Assembly: GCA_016180845.1 (NCBI GenBank)
Contig: JACPAK010000001.1
Coordinates: forward strand, 737,707-801,706
Direction of reading: 5' to 3'
DNA length: 64,000 nt
Origin: Deltaproteobacteria bacterium
GTDB taxonomy: Bacteria > UBA10199 > JACPAL01
Shown here: positions 55,521 to 63,217 of the stretch, piece after piece
Numbering within the stretch: the first letter of the stretch is position 1
Layout of the letters: every line of letters starts with the position of its first letter
The notes under the pieces: generated by a model
What the model was told of the DNA's origin: nothing
Databases searched by the model: none
Seen by the model: the letters and a program-made list of their open reading frames with translations, nothing else
Position numbers and translations under genes: made by a program

Positions 55521-57153
55521 TTTTGTCCTCCTCTTAATCTGGTGGCAGGCGCTCTACTGGACCTATTCGACCGCCTGGCCACGGCCTTTTGATGATTGGA
55601 AGAATACTTTATTCTATGTTGGTTCCGGCCTCTTTGCACTTTGGTTCCTCTGGCGCGATCGGGCCTCTCTCCAGTTTCGTTTGAACGCGCCGTTTCTTTT
55701 TTTCATCGGTTATCTTTTGGCCTGTCTGATCTCTCTCAATAAACCGGTCTACGAGGAGTGGCTCGCAATCGCGCGTCTGATCTTATGGGGAGGAACGGTC
55801 TGGCTTTTGACCCGAACAAGCAATGCTGAGTGGAAGTTCCTGATCAAAATGGCTGTTCTCTCAGCCGCCCTGATCGCACTTTTGAATTGGCTCAGCCTGC
55901 ATGGGATCGATCCATGGCCCCATTTTCCGAGGGAGATCTACCCACCGATTGGGCATATGACCTACTACGGGGATTTTATCGGGCTTCACCTGCCGTTTGC
56001 CCTCTATCTCATTTGGGTTTCTGGGAAATGGAGGGAGAGGCTTCTTTGGTTGAGTGCATTGGCTTTGCTTGTTGCTGGCCTCTGGATCTCGGGGACCCGT
56101 GCAAGTCTCGTCGGTATTTTCTCAGCCTTTGTTCTGGGCGGGATTCTTTCGGTTACTTCAGGGATTATTTCTTGGAAGAGGCTCTCACTTATCGGGATGG
56201 TTTTGATGGCGCTTTTCGGGGTTGTCCATCAACTCCAGCCGCAGGGGAGACGGGATCAACCGACATTCGAGAGGTTAAGGCTGATCTTCCAGGGGGGGAA
56301 GGACCCGAACATTTCAGATCGTCTTTTGGAATATGGTGCGACCTTAAAGATGATCGAGCAAAAGCCCCTGAAGGGGTGGGGGATTGGGAGTTTTCGGTTT
56401 GTTTATCCTGAGTTTGGCCAGCCCTCCATTTTTAGCTGGTTTTATCACCCCCACAACGAGGTTTTGCACCAAGCCTCTGAGGTTGGATTCGTTGGTTTGT
56501 TTTTCTTCTTATTTTTTTGGGGCTGGTTTTTTGTTTGGGGAGCAAAGAAAGTGGCACACCCGATTGATCGATCCAATAAAATTGAATTAATCGTTCCCCT
56601 CATGGGGATCACGGTTGGTTTGATGAGTTGGCAGTTCAGTACAACATTTCTGTCTCCCTTGATCCGGTCCTTGACCGCTCTTTATTTGGCGATTTTTTTA
56701 AAGGGAATCTTGCCAGTCGACAAAGTAAAATCTCACAAGGCGTTTGGTTTTTTTTTCGGAGTCGTTTTGTTTTTAGCTACTTTGTTTTTGGCAGCTTATC
56801 AGGCAAGTCTCTATGCCGTTGCGAAGAGTTATTATCAACAAGATGCCGTTCAAGGGAAGAGATGGGTAGATTTGGCCTACCGATTGGCGCCGGGTGCGTT
56901 TGATCCTCTTCTTCGTATTGTGGAGACCGAAACCGGACAGGAAGATTATCTTTATGCTGAACAAAAGATAAGGCTCCTTTATCAAGAGTATCCTCATGTA
57001 TCTTGGGCCCTTTTTTATCAGGCAATGTTGGAAAGGGAGAGGAACCATACTGAAAGTGCTATCGGTTTGCTACAGCATGCCCTAGAGAACGCCGCTTTCT
57101 TTGAAAGAGCTAGGAGCGAACTTGAGCTTTTGAAGAAAAGGAGACACCATTGA
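55462..57153 (+). CDS. O-antigen ligase/polymerase-family membrane protein with C-terminal helical repeats
   Basis: 563 residues. About 11-12 membrane helices are followed by a large periplasmic loop with the Wzy_C motif HNEVLHQASEVGFVG (near 333) and GWGIGSFRFVYPEF just before it. The last 110 residues are soluble and TPR-like. WaaL-type ligases join lipid-linked glycans to lipid A core, and some members glycosylate proteins. It starts inside phhB; an ATG three codons later is an alternative. Together with the operon at 1-35 kb it could be the ligase, since no ligase was seen there. Confidence 0.8.
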   Translation: MDSMKTISSSLRKLRGFSPSFVLLLIWWQALYWTYSTAWPRPFDDWKNTLFYVGSGLFALWFLWRDRASLQFRLNAPFLFFIGYLLACLISLNKPVYEEWLAIARLILWGGTVWLLTRTSNAEWKFLIKMAVLSAALIALLNWLSLHGIDPWPHFPREIYPPIGHMTYYGDFIGLHLPFALYLIWVSGKWRERLLWLSALALLVAGLWISGTRASLVGIFSAFVLGGILSVTSGIISWKRLSLIGMVLMALFGVVHQLQPQGRRDQPTFERLRLIFQGGKDPNISDRLLEYGATLKMIEQKPLKGWGIGSFRFVYPEFGQPSIFSWFYHPHNEVLHQASEVGFVGLFFFLFFWGWFFVWGAKKVAHPIDRSNKIELIVPLMGITVGLMSWQFSTTFLSPLIRSLTALYLAIFLKGILPVDKVKSHKAFGFFFGVVLFLATLFLAAYQASLYAVAKSYYQQDAVQGKRWVDLAYRLAPGAFDPLLRIVETETGQEDYLYAEQKIRLLYQEYPHVSWALFYQAMLERERNHTESAIGLLQHALENAAFFERARSELELLKKRRHH

Positions 57154-57173
57154 AAACAGCAGTGTCTCCTTTT
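57136..57173. terminator. Bidirectional rho-independent terminator
   Basis: A perfect 12-bp stem AAAAGGAGACAC/GTGTCTCCTTTT (57136-57147 and 57162-57173), with A- and T-tracts on its two sides. It separates the convergent ligase and collagen-like genes. The ligase stop codon (57151-57153) lies in its loop. Confidence 0.9.
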
Positions 57174-57184
57174 AATTTTCAACC

Positions 57185-57949
57185 TTAGGGGGTATCTGAG
57201 GGAGGAGGGAAGAGAGAGCTCGCATCAATACAGACGGAAACTTTCTTTATCGCGGTAGCTGTTGGAAAATTGAGATAGACTCCGGGATACCCAACCAATT
57301 GTCTGCTAGCAGGAGGTGTTGATACAGTGCTCAGGCTAACTCCTACAGGCGATCGATCAGATTCACGAAAATAGTAATACTGAGGACCAGCATATGTTAT
57401 GGCAAGGTAACTAGTGCCACAAACTCCACCTGATACGGTTGTCAATGTCCTACAGGAAGGTAGAGAGGGTGGTGCGTAGGGAGGAATCGGTCTCGTACCA
57501 CCATAGGTATCGACAACAGTGCCAGAGGCATCCGAGTAAAAGGCTGTAATTTCCCCTGTCTCGATATTTCTATCGCAATAGACGGTGACGGGGTCACTGC
57601 TTGCAAATACTGGAAGTGTGGTTAGCGCTGTGCAAGAGGGATCGCCCACCATACACCCCGCCGGTCCTGGATCCCCACGTGCTCCCGGGGCTCCATCTGT
57701 CCCCGCCGGTCCTCTCACATCGGAACTCGTTGCCCCAGCACCTGTGCCACAGGTGACAATGCCTTCCGAGATACTACAACTAGCCCCTGCTGCCCCGGGT
57801 AGTCCTCTTGGGCCAGCAATGACAGGTATCTTATCCCCCCTCGTTGTGGTACATTCATTCTCGACGCATCGGGGTGGTGCCCCGACATCCTGACTATAGA
57901 AAAATAGTCCGACAGTCAGAAGAGCAATCAATAGAAGAGAGAACCTCAT
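57185..57949 (-). CDS. Secreted protein with short collagen-like Gly-X-Y tracts
   Basis: 254 residues from ATG 57949, with AAGGAGG four bases upstream. The signal peptide MRFSLLLIALLTVGLFFYS is followed by Cys-bearing CVENECTT, then collagen-like triplets GPRGLPGAAGAS and RGPAGTDGAPGARGDPGPAG, broken by a Cys-containing insert (CSISEGIVTC). The C-terminal 130 residues contain several Cys and aromatic residues. The layout resembles bacterial collagen-like surface proteins. It is monocistronic with its own promoter. Function unknown; surface trimerisation through the triplets is inference. Confidence 0.85.
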   Translation of the reverse strand: MRFSLLLIALLTVGLFFYSQDVGAPPRCVENECTTTRGDKIPVIAGPRGLPGAAGASCSISEGIVTCGTGAGATSSDVRGPAGTDGAPGARGDPGPAGCMVGDPSCTALTTLPVFASSDPVTVYCDRNIETGEITAFYSDASGTVVDTYGGTRPIPPYAPPSLPSCRTLTTVSGGVCGTSYLAITYAGPQYYYFRESDRSPVGVSLSTVSTPPASRQLVGYPGVYLNFPTATAIKKVSVCIDASSLFPPPSDTP

Positions 57950-57977
57950 GAGACCTCCTTTTCTGAATTCGAGTTCA

Positions 57978-58006
57978 ACTAAAGCATAAAGCAATTCTGA
58001 TGCCAA
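57978..58006 (-). promoter_or_regulatory. Predicted promoter of the collagen-like gene
   Basis: On the minus strand TTGGCA (58006-58001) and TTTAGT (57983-57978) are 17 bases apart. The start would be near 57971, 22 bases before the ATG. A GAACGTTC palindrome lies about 60 bases upstream at 58064-58071 in AT-rich DNA, matching the tandem operator of the polysaccharide operon. The rest of the 165-bp gap shows nothing else clear. Confidence 0.45.
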
Positions 58007-58063
58007 GATGATTTTTGGAATCGAGCGATGATTTATCTTGATTTTTCAACAAGTTTATTTTTT

Positions 58064-58071
58064 GAACGTTC
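58064..58071. promoter_or_regulatory. GAACGTTC palindrome upstream of the collagen-like gene
   Basis: The same 8-bp palindrome as in the tandem operator at 35110-35131, here in the context TTTGAACGTTCTT. It could be a second site of the regulator encoded at 34566-35093. The same 8-mer also occurs once inside a coding sequence (14786-14793), so chance is possible. Confidence 0.35.
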
Positions 58072-58114
58072 TTTTTTGTGATTATCAAATTGAGAATTTT
58101 ATCAATATGAGAAA

Positions 58115-58588
58115 TCAGATCTTGTCTTCTTCGACAACCTCGACCGGGCATCGCGCGTTCGATTCGATCTGTTTGATCGGGGAGCCGAAGATAAATTGAG
58201 ACAGTTTCGATATCTTTTTCTTCCCGATGATCACGACGTACGCCTTTTCTTCCTCAATTGCATTCAGGCATTCCTTGATAAAATCTCCCTCCCGCAAGAT
58301 CCCTTTTGTTGGGATAGAAAGTTTCTCTGCCGCTTGGCAAATCTCCTGAAGCTTCCTTTCGCCGCGTTGACGATACTCCTCCATGACATCTTTAAAAAAG
58401 CCCTCGCCCGGTTTGTCTCCGACAAAACCGGAGTCCGCGAGCTTTTCCTGGATTGCCTGGGGGAGCTTTGTATCGATCACGCAGAGGGTCACGAGACGGG
58501 CGTTGAGTTCCTTCACTCGCTTCAAGGCATATTCAACTGTCTTGGGGGATTCGCGGGTGGTGGAGACAACTAAAAGGACAGTAAGCAT
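58115..58588 (-). CDS. Universal stress protein (UspA family)
   Basis: 157 residues. VLLVVSTTRESPKTVEYALKRV starts the alpha/beta fold, and the end VIIGKKKISKLSQFIFGSPIK...CPVEVV matches the family's C-terminal strand with a partial ATP-binding pattern. It lies 10 bases after the DASS transporter gene in the same direction. USP proteins often accompany SLC13-like or other transporters and may regulate them; that is inference. Confidence 0.85.
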   Translation of the reverse strand: MLTVLLVVSTTRESPKTVEYALKRVKELNARLVTLCVIDTKLPQAIQEKLADSGFVGDKPGEGFFKDVMEEYRQRGERKLQEICQAAEKLSIPTKGILREGDFIKECLNAIEEEKAYVVIIGKKKISKLSQFIFGSPIKQIESNARCPVEVVEEDKI

Positions 58589-58598
58589 AAATTTCTCC

Positions 58599-60041
58599 TT
58601 AGAATATTTTGATCCCTAAAACGGGCCACCAATAGTGGCCGACCAACAGTAACGCCAAAAGAGAGACAAGACTCATCACAAGGGCTGGGGTGATCGTGTC
58701 TCGCATCCGAAAATAGCCGGAAGAAAAGGCGATCGCCATCGCGGGGGTGCTCATCGGCAGGGCATTTCCCAATCCGGAGGCGAGCGCGATCAGGAGGGCC
58801 ATCCCTTTTGGATCGAGTCCCAAGGGAGAACAGAGACTGATCGCGACAGGGGTCATGACGGCGACGACGGCGGAATTGCTGATCGCCTCCGTCAGGATCA
58901 GGGCGCCCGTCGTGAAAAGGATTGTCGCCCAGAAGGGATCTCCTCCAATCCCCTGAATGACAGAATCGGCCATCCACTTCCCTGCGCCTGTTTTGTCCAG
59001 GACGGAGGAGAGACAGATCGCCCCTCCATACATCAGAAAAACACCCCAGTTCACATACTCTTCCAGATCCTTCCAGCTCACGATCCGGAAGACGAAGAGG
59101 ACGACAACGGCAAGGATCGAAATAACCGCCATGCCGGTTTTCATTCCATAAAAAATCCAGAAAAAGATCGTGATGAAAAAGGTAAGTGAGATAAACCATT
59201 CCGTCGGAGACGGTTTCCCTTGGGCACGGATTTTGGAGGTGAGGATCCGGTCGGCCTCCTCGACGGTCGTGACATCGATCTTGAAATAACGGGTCATCAT
59301 CAGATAGGCGGCGGCGAACATTATCAGAACGACAGGAAAACTGGCCAAGGTCCATTGAATAAAAGAAAGGCTTTCTCCTGTCAGCTCAGAAAGGATTCCG
59401 ACGGAAAGAATCGCGCGTCCACTCCCGAGAAAGGTAGCGATCCCACCGACGATACATCCCCATGCCATGGCAAAGAAAAGCAGTCGTCCATAGCTCCCGC
59501 CGTAGGGGATAAACTCCAAGGCGCGCGCGATCTCCAGGATAATAGGAAACATCATCGCGGCGACCGCATGCTCGCTCATGACAAAGGAGAGGAGGGCCGC
59601 GGTCAGCAGGATCTGGAAAAGGAGTTTTTTGGGTCTCATCCCGGCCCGTCGCAGGAGTTTTAGCGCGATACGCGTGGAGAGACCGGATTTCATCATCGCC
59701 GCCGCGAGGATAAAGACGCCCAGGATAAAGAAGACCGTTTCGTTGCCGAAGAGGGCGAAGGACTCACGCGGGCTTAAGATCTGAAGGAGCGGAGGGACAG
59801 CGACAGCCAATAACCCGGTGATTGCGAGTGGGAGGAGTTGCGTGACCCAGAGAAAGACACAATCTCCAAAGACGATGATCGCCTTCCATCCTTCGGAGGA
59901 GAGCCCTTCAGGGGGTACCTGGACGAGGAGGAATTGGTTGACCAAAATCAAAAGGGCGAAGAGGAGATAGCGATAGCTTTTGGAGAGAAGAATGACCGGG
60001 ATCGATCGGCTATCAATAATGATTCGTGATGATTCTGGCAT
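58599..60041 (-). CDS. DASS/SLC13-family sodium-coupled anion transporter
   Basis: 480 residues with about 12 membrane helices. The family motif SNSAVVAVMTPVAIS near the C-terminal half and ALPMSTPAMAIAFSSGYF after it are the substrate and sodium sites of DASS carriers. It imports dicarboxylates, phosphate or sulfate. Nearby sulfate adenylyltransferase and the cysteine operon make sulfate the preferred guess. It begins directly after the stop of the radical SAM gene (TAA then ATG). Confidence 0.88.
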   Translation of the reverse strand: MPESSRIIIDSRSIPVILLSKSYRYLLFALLILVNQFLLVQVPPEGLSSEGWKAIIVFGDCVFLWVTQLLPLAITGLLAVAVPPLLQILSPRESFALFGNETVFFILGVFILAAAMMKSGLSTRIALKLLRRAGMRPKKLLFQILLTAALLSFVMSEHAVAAMMFPIILEIARALEFIPYGGSYGRLLFFAMAWGCIVGGIATFLGSGRAILSVGILSELTGESLSFIQWTLASFPVVLIMFAAAYLMMTRYFKIDVTTVEEADRILTSKIRAQGKPSPTEWFISLTFFITIFFWIFYGMKTGMAVISILAVVVLFVFRIVSWKDLEEYVNWGVFLMYGGAICLSSVLDKTGAGKWMADSVIQGIGGDPFWATILFTTGALILTEAISNSAVVAVMTPVAISLCSPLGLDPKGMALLIALASGLGNALPMSTPAMAIAFSSGYFRMRDTITPALVMSLVSLLALLLVGHYWWPVLGIKIF

Positions 60042-61172
60042 TTAACCTTTGACCTCGCGAACTTTCAGTTTTCTTCGAATTGCCGAGAGACCAAAGGCTG
60101 CCTTTCGACCGATCGATGTGTGATAGAAATTCTTCATCGCAACCGTCAGACCCGATTTTCCACCGACGAAATGGCGTCCTTCGAGGGGGGTCAGGACAAC
60201 GTCTATCTGCCGGATCCAGTTCGTTGAGAGCTTCTTCTCCTGGGTCCTTTGGTACAGATACGAAAAGATCGGGATAATCTCTTTCAGATTGGGCTGCCAA
60301 CGCATCGCGAGCGAGCTTTCTGGTTGAGGAGGGAAGAAGGTGATCAGCGGGACGACTCCAAGGTCTGTCAGGGCATCAATCCCTTTTTGGGTCGATTCGA
60401 GTGGTTCCAGCCCGAGGACGAGGTGCGAGGTGACCGCCCCTTTTGGAAATATTTTCACAGCGTACTCGAGTGCCTCAAGATATCTTTTTTGACGGATTGT
60501 TTTGTCCTTTTCCGGGTAGAGCGCGGCAAAAAGTGTCGGATCAAAGACATCGAGGTCATAATAAACCATATCAACACCCGCGGCGTAGGTTCGATCGATC
60601 CATTGATTTGTCGCCGGCGGCATCACGTCGACGGAGATGAGAATATTCAAGTGCTTCCGGATCTCGCGGACGAGAGGCTCGATCATCGCGATGCCTCCAT
60701 CCTCCGTTTCGACAAAACCGGATGAGAGATGGATGATCTCTGCCGGTGTTTCTTTTAAGAGGATTTGCATCGCCTCCACGAAATCTTCATTTGAATAATC
60801 AGTCCGACGTGGTGTCTCTTTCGTCCCGCAGTATTTGCAGGCAAATCCGGACTTGGCGAATCGGCACGGACCCCGAGGCGCAGCGGCGAGGAAGCCTCCA
60901 TGGACATGGATCAGGTCTCCGACCCGGTATCCCCTCGATGTTTTTTCCCTTGAAGCCGAGGGGGGGAAGAGGGCCTGGACATCAAGATTCCCCTCTCGTG
61001 ATTTTAGCAGAAGGCCTTCTCCCTTCTTCTCAAGCGAATAGGGAGAATGTGGATTCGACGTGACAGTAACGTGGGTGTTCTCAGGGAGGATCAGAATAAA
61101 ATCTTCAGGAAAATCGTGAGGCGGATTTAAACCGCGGAGAAGAAGATCGAGTTTGAGGATTCCCACATTCAT
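60042..61172 (-). CDS. Radical SAM protein with non-canonical CX8CX2C cluster motif
   Basis: 376 residues. The cluster cysteines appear to be C103, C112 and C115 in CRFAKSGFACKYC, a CX8CX2C spacing instead of CX3CX2C. Downstream, HLSSGF, GVDMVYYDLDVFDP and VLGLEPLESTQKGIDAL resemble the barrel of biotin synthase and HydE-like enzymes. The first 95 residues form an added domain with beta-strands. It lies 9 bases after the MoaD-like gene in the cysteine operon, suggesting a sulfur-related reaction. I know of no named family with this spacing. Confidence 0.8.
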   Translation of the reverse strand: MNVGILKLDLLLRGLNPPHDFPEDFILILPENTHVTVTSNPHSPYSLEKKGEGLLLKSREGNLDVQALFPPSASREKTSRGYRVGDLIHVHGGFLAAAPRGPCRFAKSGFACKYCGTKETPRRTDYSNEDFVEAMQILLKETPAEIIHLSSGFVETEDGGIAMIEPLVREIRKHLNILISVDVMPPATNQWIDRTYAAGVDMVYYDLDVFDPTLFAALYPEKDKTIRQKRYLEALEYAVKIFPKGAVTSHLVLGLEPLESTQKGIDALTDLGVVPLITFFPPQPESSLAMRWQPNLKEIIPIFSYLYQRTQEKKLSTNWIRQIDVVLTPLEGRHFVGGKSGLTVAMKNFYHTSIGRKAAFGLSAIRRKLKVREVKG

Positions 61173-61181
61173 GGGATTATT

Positions 61182-61460
61182 TTATTTACCTCCCGCAATC
61201 GCAGGGACAATTGAAATCTCATCACCATCCTTGACGGCTGTCGTCTCCCCTTTCAGGAAGCGGATATCTTCATTGTTAACATAAAAATTGATAAACCGTC
61301 GCAGAGATCCTTTTTCGTCGTAGAGGCGTTCTTTGAGGCCAGGAAACTGGCGCTCCAAGTCAGCCAAGATCTCTTTGACGGAAGACCCTTTGGCCGAGAC
61401 CTCCGATTGATTTTTCGTGATTTTTTGAAGTGGGGTTGGAATTCTGATTTTGATAGACAT
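61182..61460 (-). CDS. MoaD/ThiS/CysO-family sulfur carrier protein, C-terminus GGK
   Basis: 92 residues of the ubiquitin-like beta-grasp type, ending VPAIAGGK. Active sulfur carriers end in a bare GG, so the extra Lys must be removed before thiocarboxylation. A JAMM peptidase gene lies just upstream (61562-62023), as in CysO/Mec+ and QbsE/QbsD systems. The thiocarboxylate would feed cysteine synthase (62024-62953). No ThiF/MoeB-like activating enzyme is in the window. Confidence 0.88.
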   Translation of the reverse strand: MSIKIRIPTPLQKITKNQSEVSAKGSSVKEILADLERQFPGLKERLYDEKGSLRRFINFYVNNEDIRFLKGETTAVKDGDEISIVPAIAGGK

Positions 61461-61491
61461 ACTAGCCTCCTTTACTTCTGCTTCTTAATAA

Positions 61492-61560
61492 CTCACCCCC
61501 AACCCCTCTCTTACCCCTCGACTTCGCTCGGGGCAGGCATTAAGAGGGGGAGGGGATAGA
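61492..61560. repeat. Intergenic C/G-tract palindromic element
   Basis: CACCCCCAACCCCTCTCTTA on one side and TAAGAGGGGGAGGGG on the other form an imperfect stem around CCCCTCGACTTCGCTCGGGG. It fills most of the 101-bp gap between the JAMM and MoaD-like genes. The CCCCCAACCCCTCTC type is a widespread dispersed repeat. Confidence 0.7.
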
Positions 61561-61561
61561 G

Positions 61562-62023
61562 CTATGAGACCTTGTTTAGGACAAATTCCTTTTTCTTGTC
61601 ATCCCAATAATATTCATTCGCCTCTTTAAATTTCCCATCCCAGATCGAAATCACAATATAAGAAATTTTGGGATACATCGGTTCTCCCCAGGGGGCGGCG
61701 ACCAATCGATCCTCTTCCGAGAAATAGGCATCGTGGTCGGTATGAGAGTGGACGATCGCCTTCACCTCCATCTGGTTTTTCTCGACCTCGTCGAATATTT
61801 TTTGCTGCTCTCTGGAATCAATCAAATAGGCGGTCTTAGAGGTGCGGGGGTAGGTTTCGGGATCTTTTTTGTGCATCTCGTCGTAAATGTTGTGCATCGG
61901 ATGAAACTCGGTGACCGAATTTTGCCCCTTCGAACCGACGAGGAGGCCACACGCCTCGTAGGGATAGGCTTTTACAGCGTACGAGATCATTCTTTCGAGA
62001 ATTTCAGAGCAGATGGTTAACAT
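61562..62023 (-). CDS. JAMM/Mov34 metallopeptidase (Mec+-like)
   Basis: 153 residues. The JAMM motif is complete: E23 in YEACGLLVG, then HSHTDHDAYFSEED with H92, H94, S102 and D105 as zinc ligands and active site. In M. tuberculosis Mec+ frees cysteine from the CysO-Cys adduct, and in Pseudomonas QbsD trims a two-residue tail from its carrier. Here it may do one or both on the GGK carrier. It sits directly between cysK and the carrier gene. Confidence 0.88.
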   Translation of the reverse strand: MLTICSEILERMISYAVKAYPYEACGLLVGSKGQNSVTEFHPMHNIYDEMHKKDPETYPRTSKTAYLIDSREQQKIFDEVEKNQMEVKAIVHSHTDHDAYFSEEDRLVAAPWGEPMYPKISYIVISIWDGKFKEANEYYWDDKKKEFVLNKVS

Positions 62024-62953
62024 TTAGGCACGAAAATCCTTTTCCCATTCCAGCATCGTAAAATACCTGTCTCCATGATCAGGAAATATTGTCACAATCA
62101 CCCCTTCTTTGATCTTCAGAGCGATCTGAATCGCTCCAAGTATCGCGGCTCCAGAGGAATGCCCGACAATCAACCCTTCTTCACGGGCCAGTCGCTCCGC
62201 CATGTCATAGGCTGGTTCGGTCTCCATCGGGATTTTACCGTCGAGTTCTTCTTCCTTATAGATGCCGGGTCGAATCGAAGAGGCCATATGTTTTAACCCC
62301 TCAAGCCCATGGAGTGCATTCTCAGGTTCGATAGCGATCACCTGGATCTTTCTGTTGTGGTCTTTCAATCGGCGTCCTGTCCCCATAATAGTCCCGCCGG
62401 TCCCGATACCGGCGAGAAAATGAGTCACCTTCCCATCGGTTTGTCGCCAGATCTCTTCGCCAGTTGTATCGTAGTGGGCCTTTGGGTTGAACTCATTATT
62501 ATATTGATCCGGCATGAAATATTTCCCTGGATATTTCTTGAAGAGCTCTCGGGCGATCCGGATCGCTCCATCGGACCCCTCCATTGGTGAGGAGTAAATT
62601 ATCTTTGCCCCAAATCGATTGATAATCTGTTTCCTTTGTTTGCTGACATTTTCGGGCATGACCAGTTCACATGGGAGATCGAGGGCGGCACTGATCATCG
62701 CATAGGCAACGCCGGTATTTCCGGAGGTCGAGTCAAGAATCACCTTGTCATGGGTCAGTTTTCCGGAGCGGAGCCCTTCCTGGATCATCCGATAGGCCGG
62801 ACGATCTTTTACAGACCCACCCGGATTGAAGTATTCGATCTTCGCAAAAATTTTAACCTTGCCGGATTTCACTTGAGGTACGTGGTTTGCCACCTCGCGA
62901 ATCCGGACCAGAGGGGTGTTGCCGATTTTGTCGAGGATGGAGGAAATGAGCAT
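62024..62953 (-). CDS. Cysteine synthase (CysK/CysM family)
   Basis: 309 residues. The PLP lysine is K49 in NPGGSVKDR; STSGNTG binds phosphate-side atoms and GIGTGGTIMGTGR the cofactor phosphate. It is close to the CysM branch that uses a thiocarboxylated carrier protein as sulfur donor, judged from its operon partners. It would convert O-phospho- or O-acetylserine into a carrier-bound cysteine. TAATG overlap with the NIL gene. Confidence 0.92.
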   Translation of the reverse strand: MLISSILDKIGNTPLVRIREVANHVPQVKSGKVKIFAKIEYFNPGGSVKDRPAYRMIQEGLRSGKLTHDKVILDSTSGNTGVAYAMISAALDLPCELVMPENVSKQRKQIINRFGAKIIYSSPMEGSDGAIRIARELFKKYPGKYFMPDQYNNEFNPKAHYDTTGEEIWRQTDGKVTHFLAGIGTGGTIMGTGRRLKDHNRKIQVIAIEPENALHGLEGLKHMASSIRPGIYKEEELDGKIPMETEPAYDMAERLAREEGLIVGHSSGAAILGAIQIALKIKEGVIVTIFPDHGDRYFTMLEWEKDFRA

Positions 62954-63207
62954 TATTCAATGACGTTAATTTCTATCGGTTCGACTTTGACCCCCCGTTT
63001 CCGGAAAAACTCGAAGGCCTGATTTAACTTGTCTTCTGTCCCTTCGAGTTCCAGAGAGATCAATCCGACATGTTCGTCGACGCTGGCGGAGCGGATATTG
63101 AACCTGACCCTGTATTTTTCGTACATATCACAGATGATCGCCTCTTTTGTCCTGGGACCCGGGAAGGTGAGATAGACCTTCCGGCGGATGGTTTTGGATT
63201 TTTTCAT
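62953..63207 (-). CDS. NIL-domain protein
   Basis: 84 residues. The KVYLTFPGPRTKEAIICDMYEKYRVRFNIRSASVDE region matches the NIL fold, a small ferredoxin-like domain found at the end of methionine-transporter ATPases where it binds methionine. Stand-alone NIL proteins are found in cysteine and methionine operons and probably sense or carry a sulfur amino acid. It overlaps the cysteine synthase gene by one base. Confidence 0.85.
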   Translation of the reverse strand: MKKSKTIRRKVYLTFPGPRTKEAIICDMYEKYRVRFNIRSASVDEHVGLISLELEGTEDKLNQAFEFFRKRGVKVEPIEINVIE

Positions 63208-63217
63208 GAGCCCCCCT

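Noticed and set aside
58570-59355. A 261-codon minus-strand frame inside the DASS transporter gene
   Set aside because: Its translation is a low-complexity Arg/Asp-rich shadow with no family features, while the transporter frame has clear motifs.
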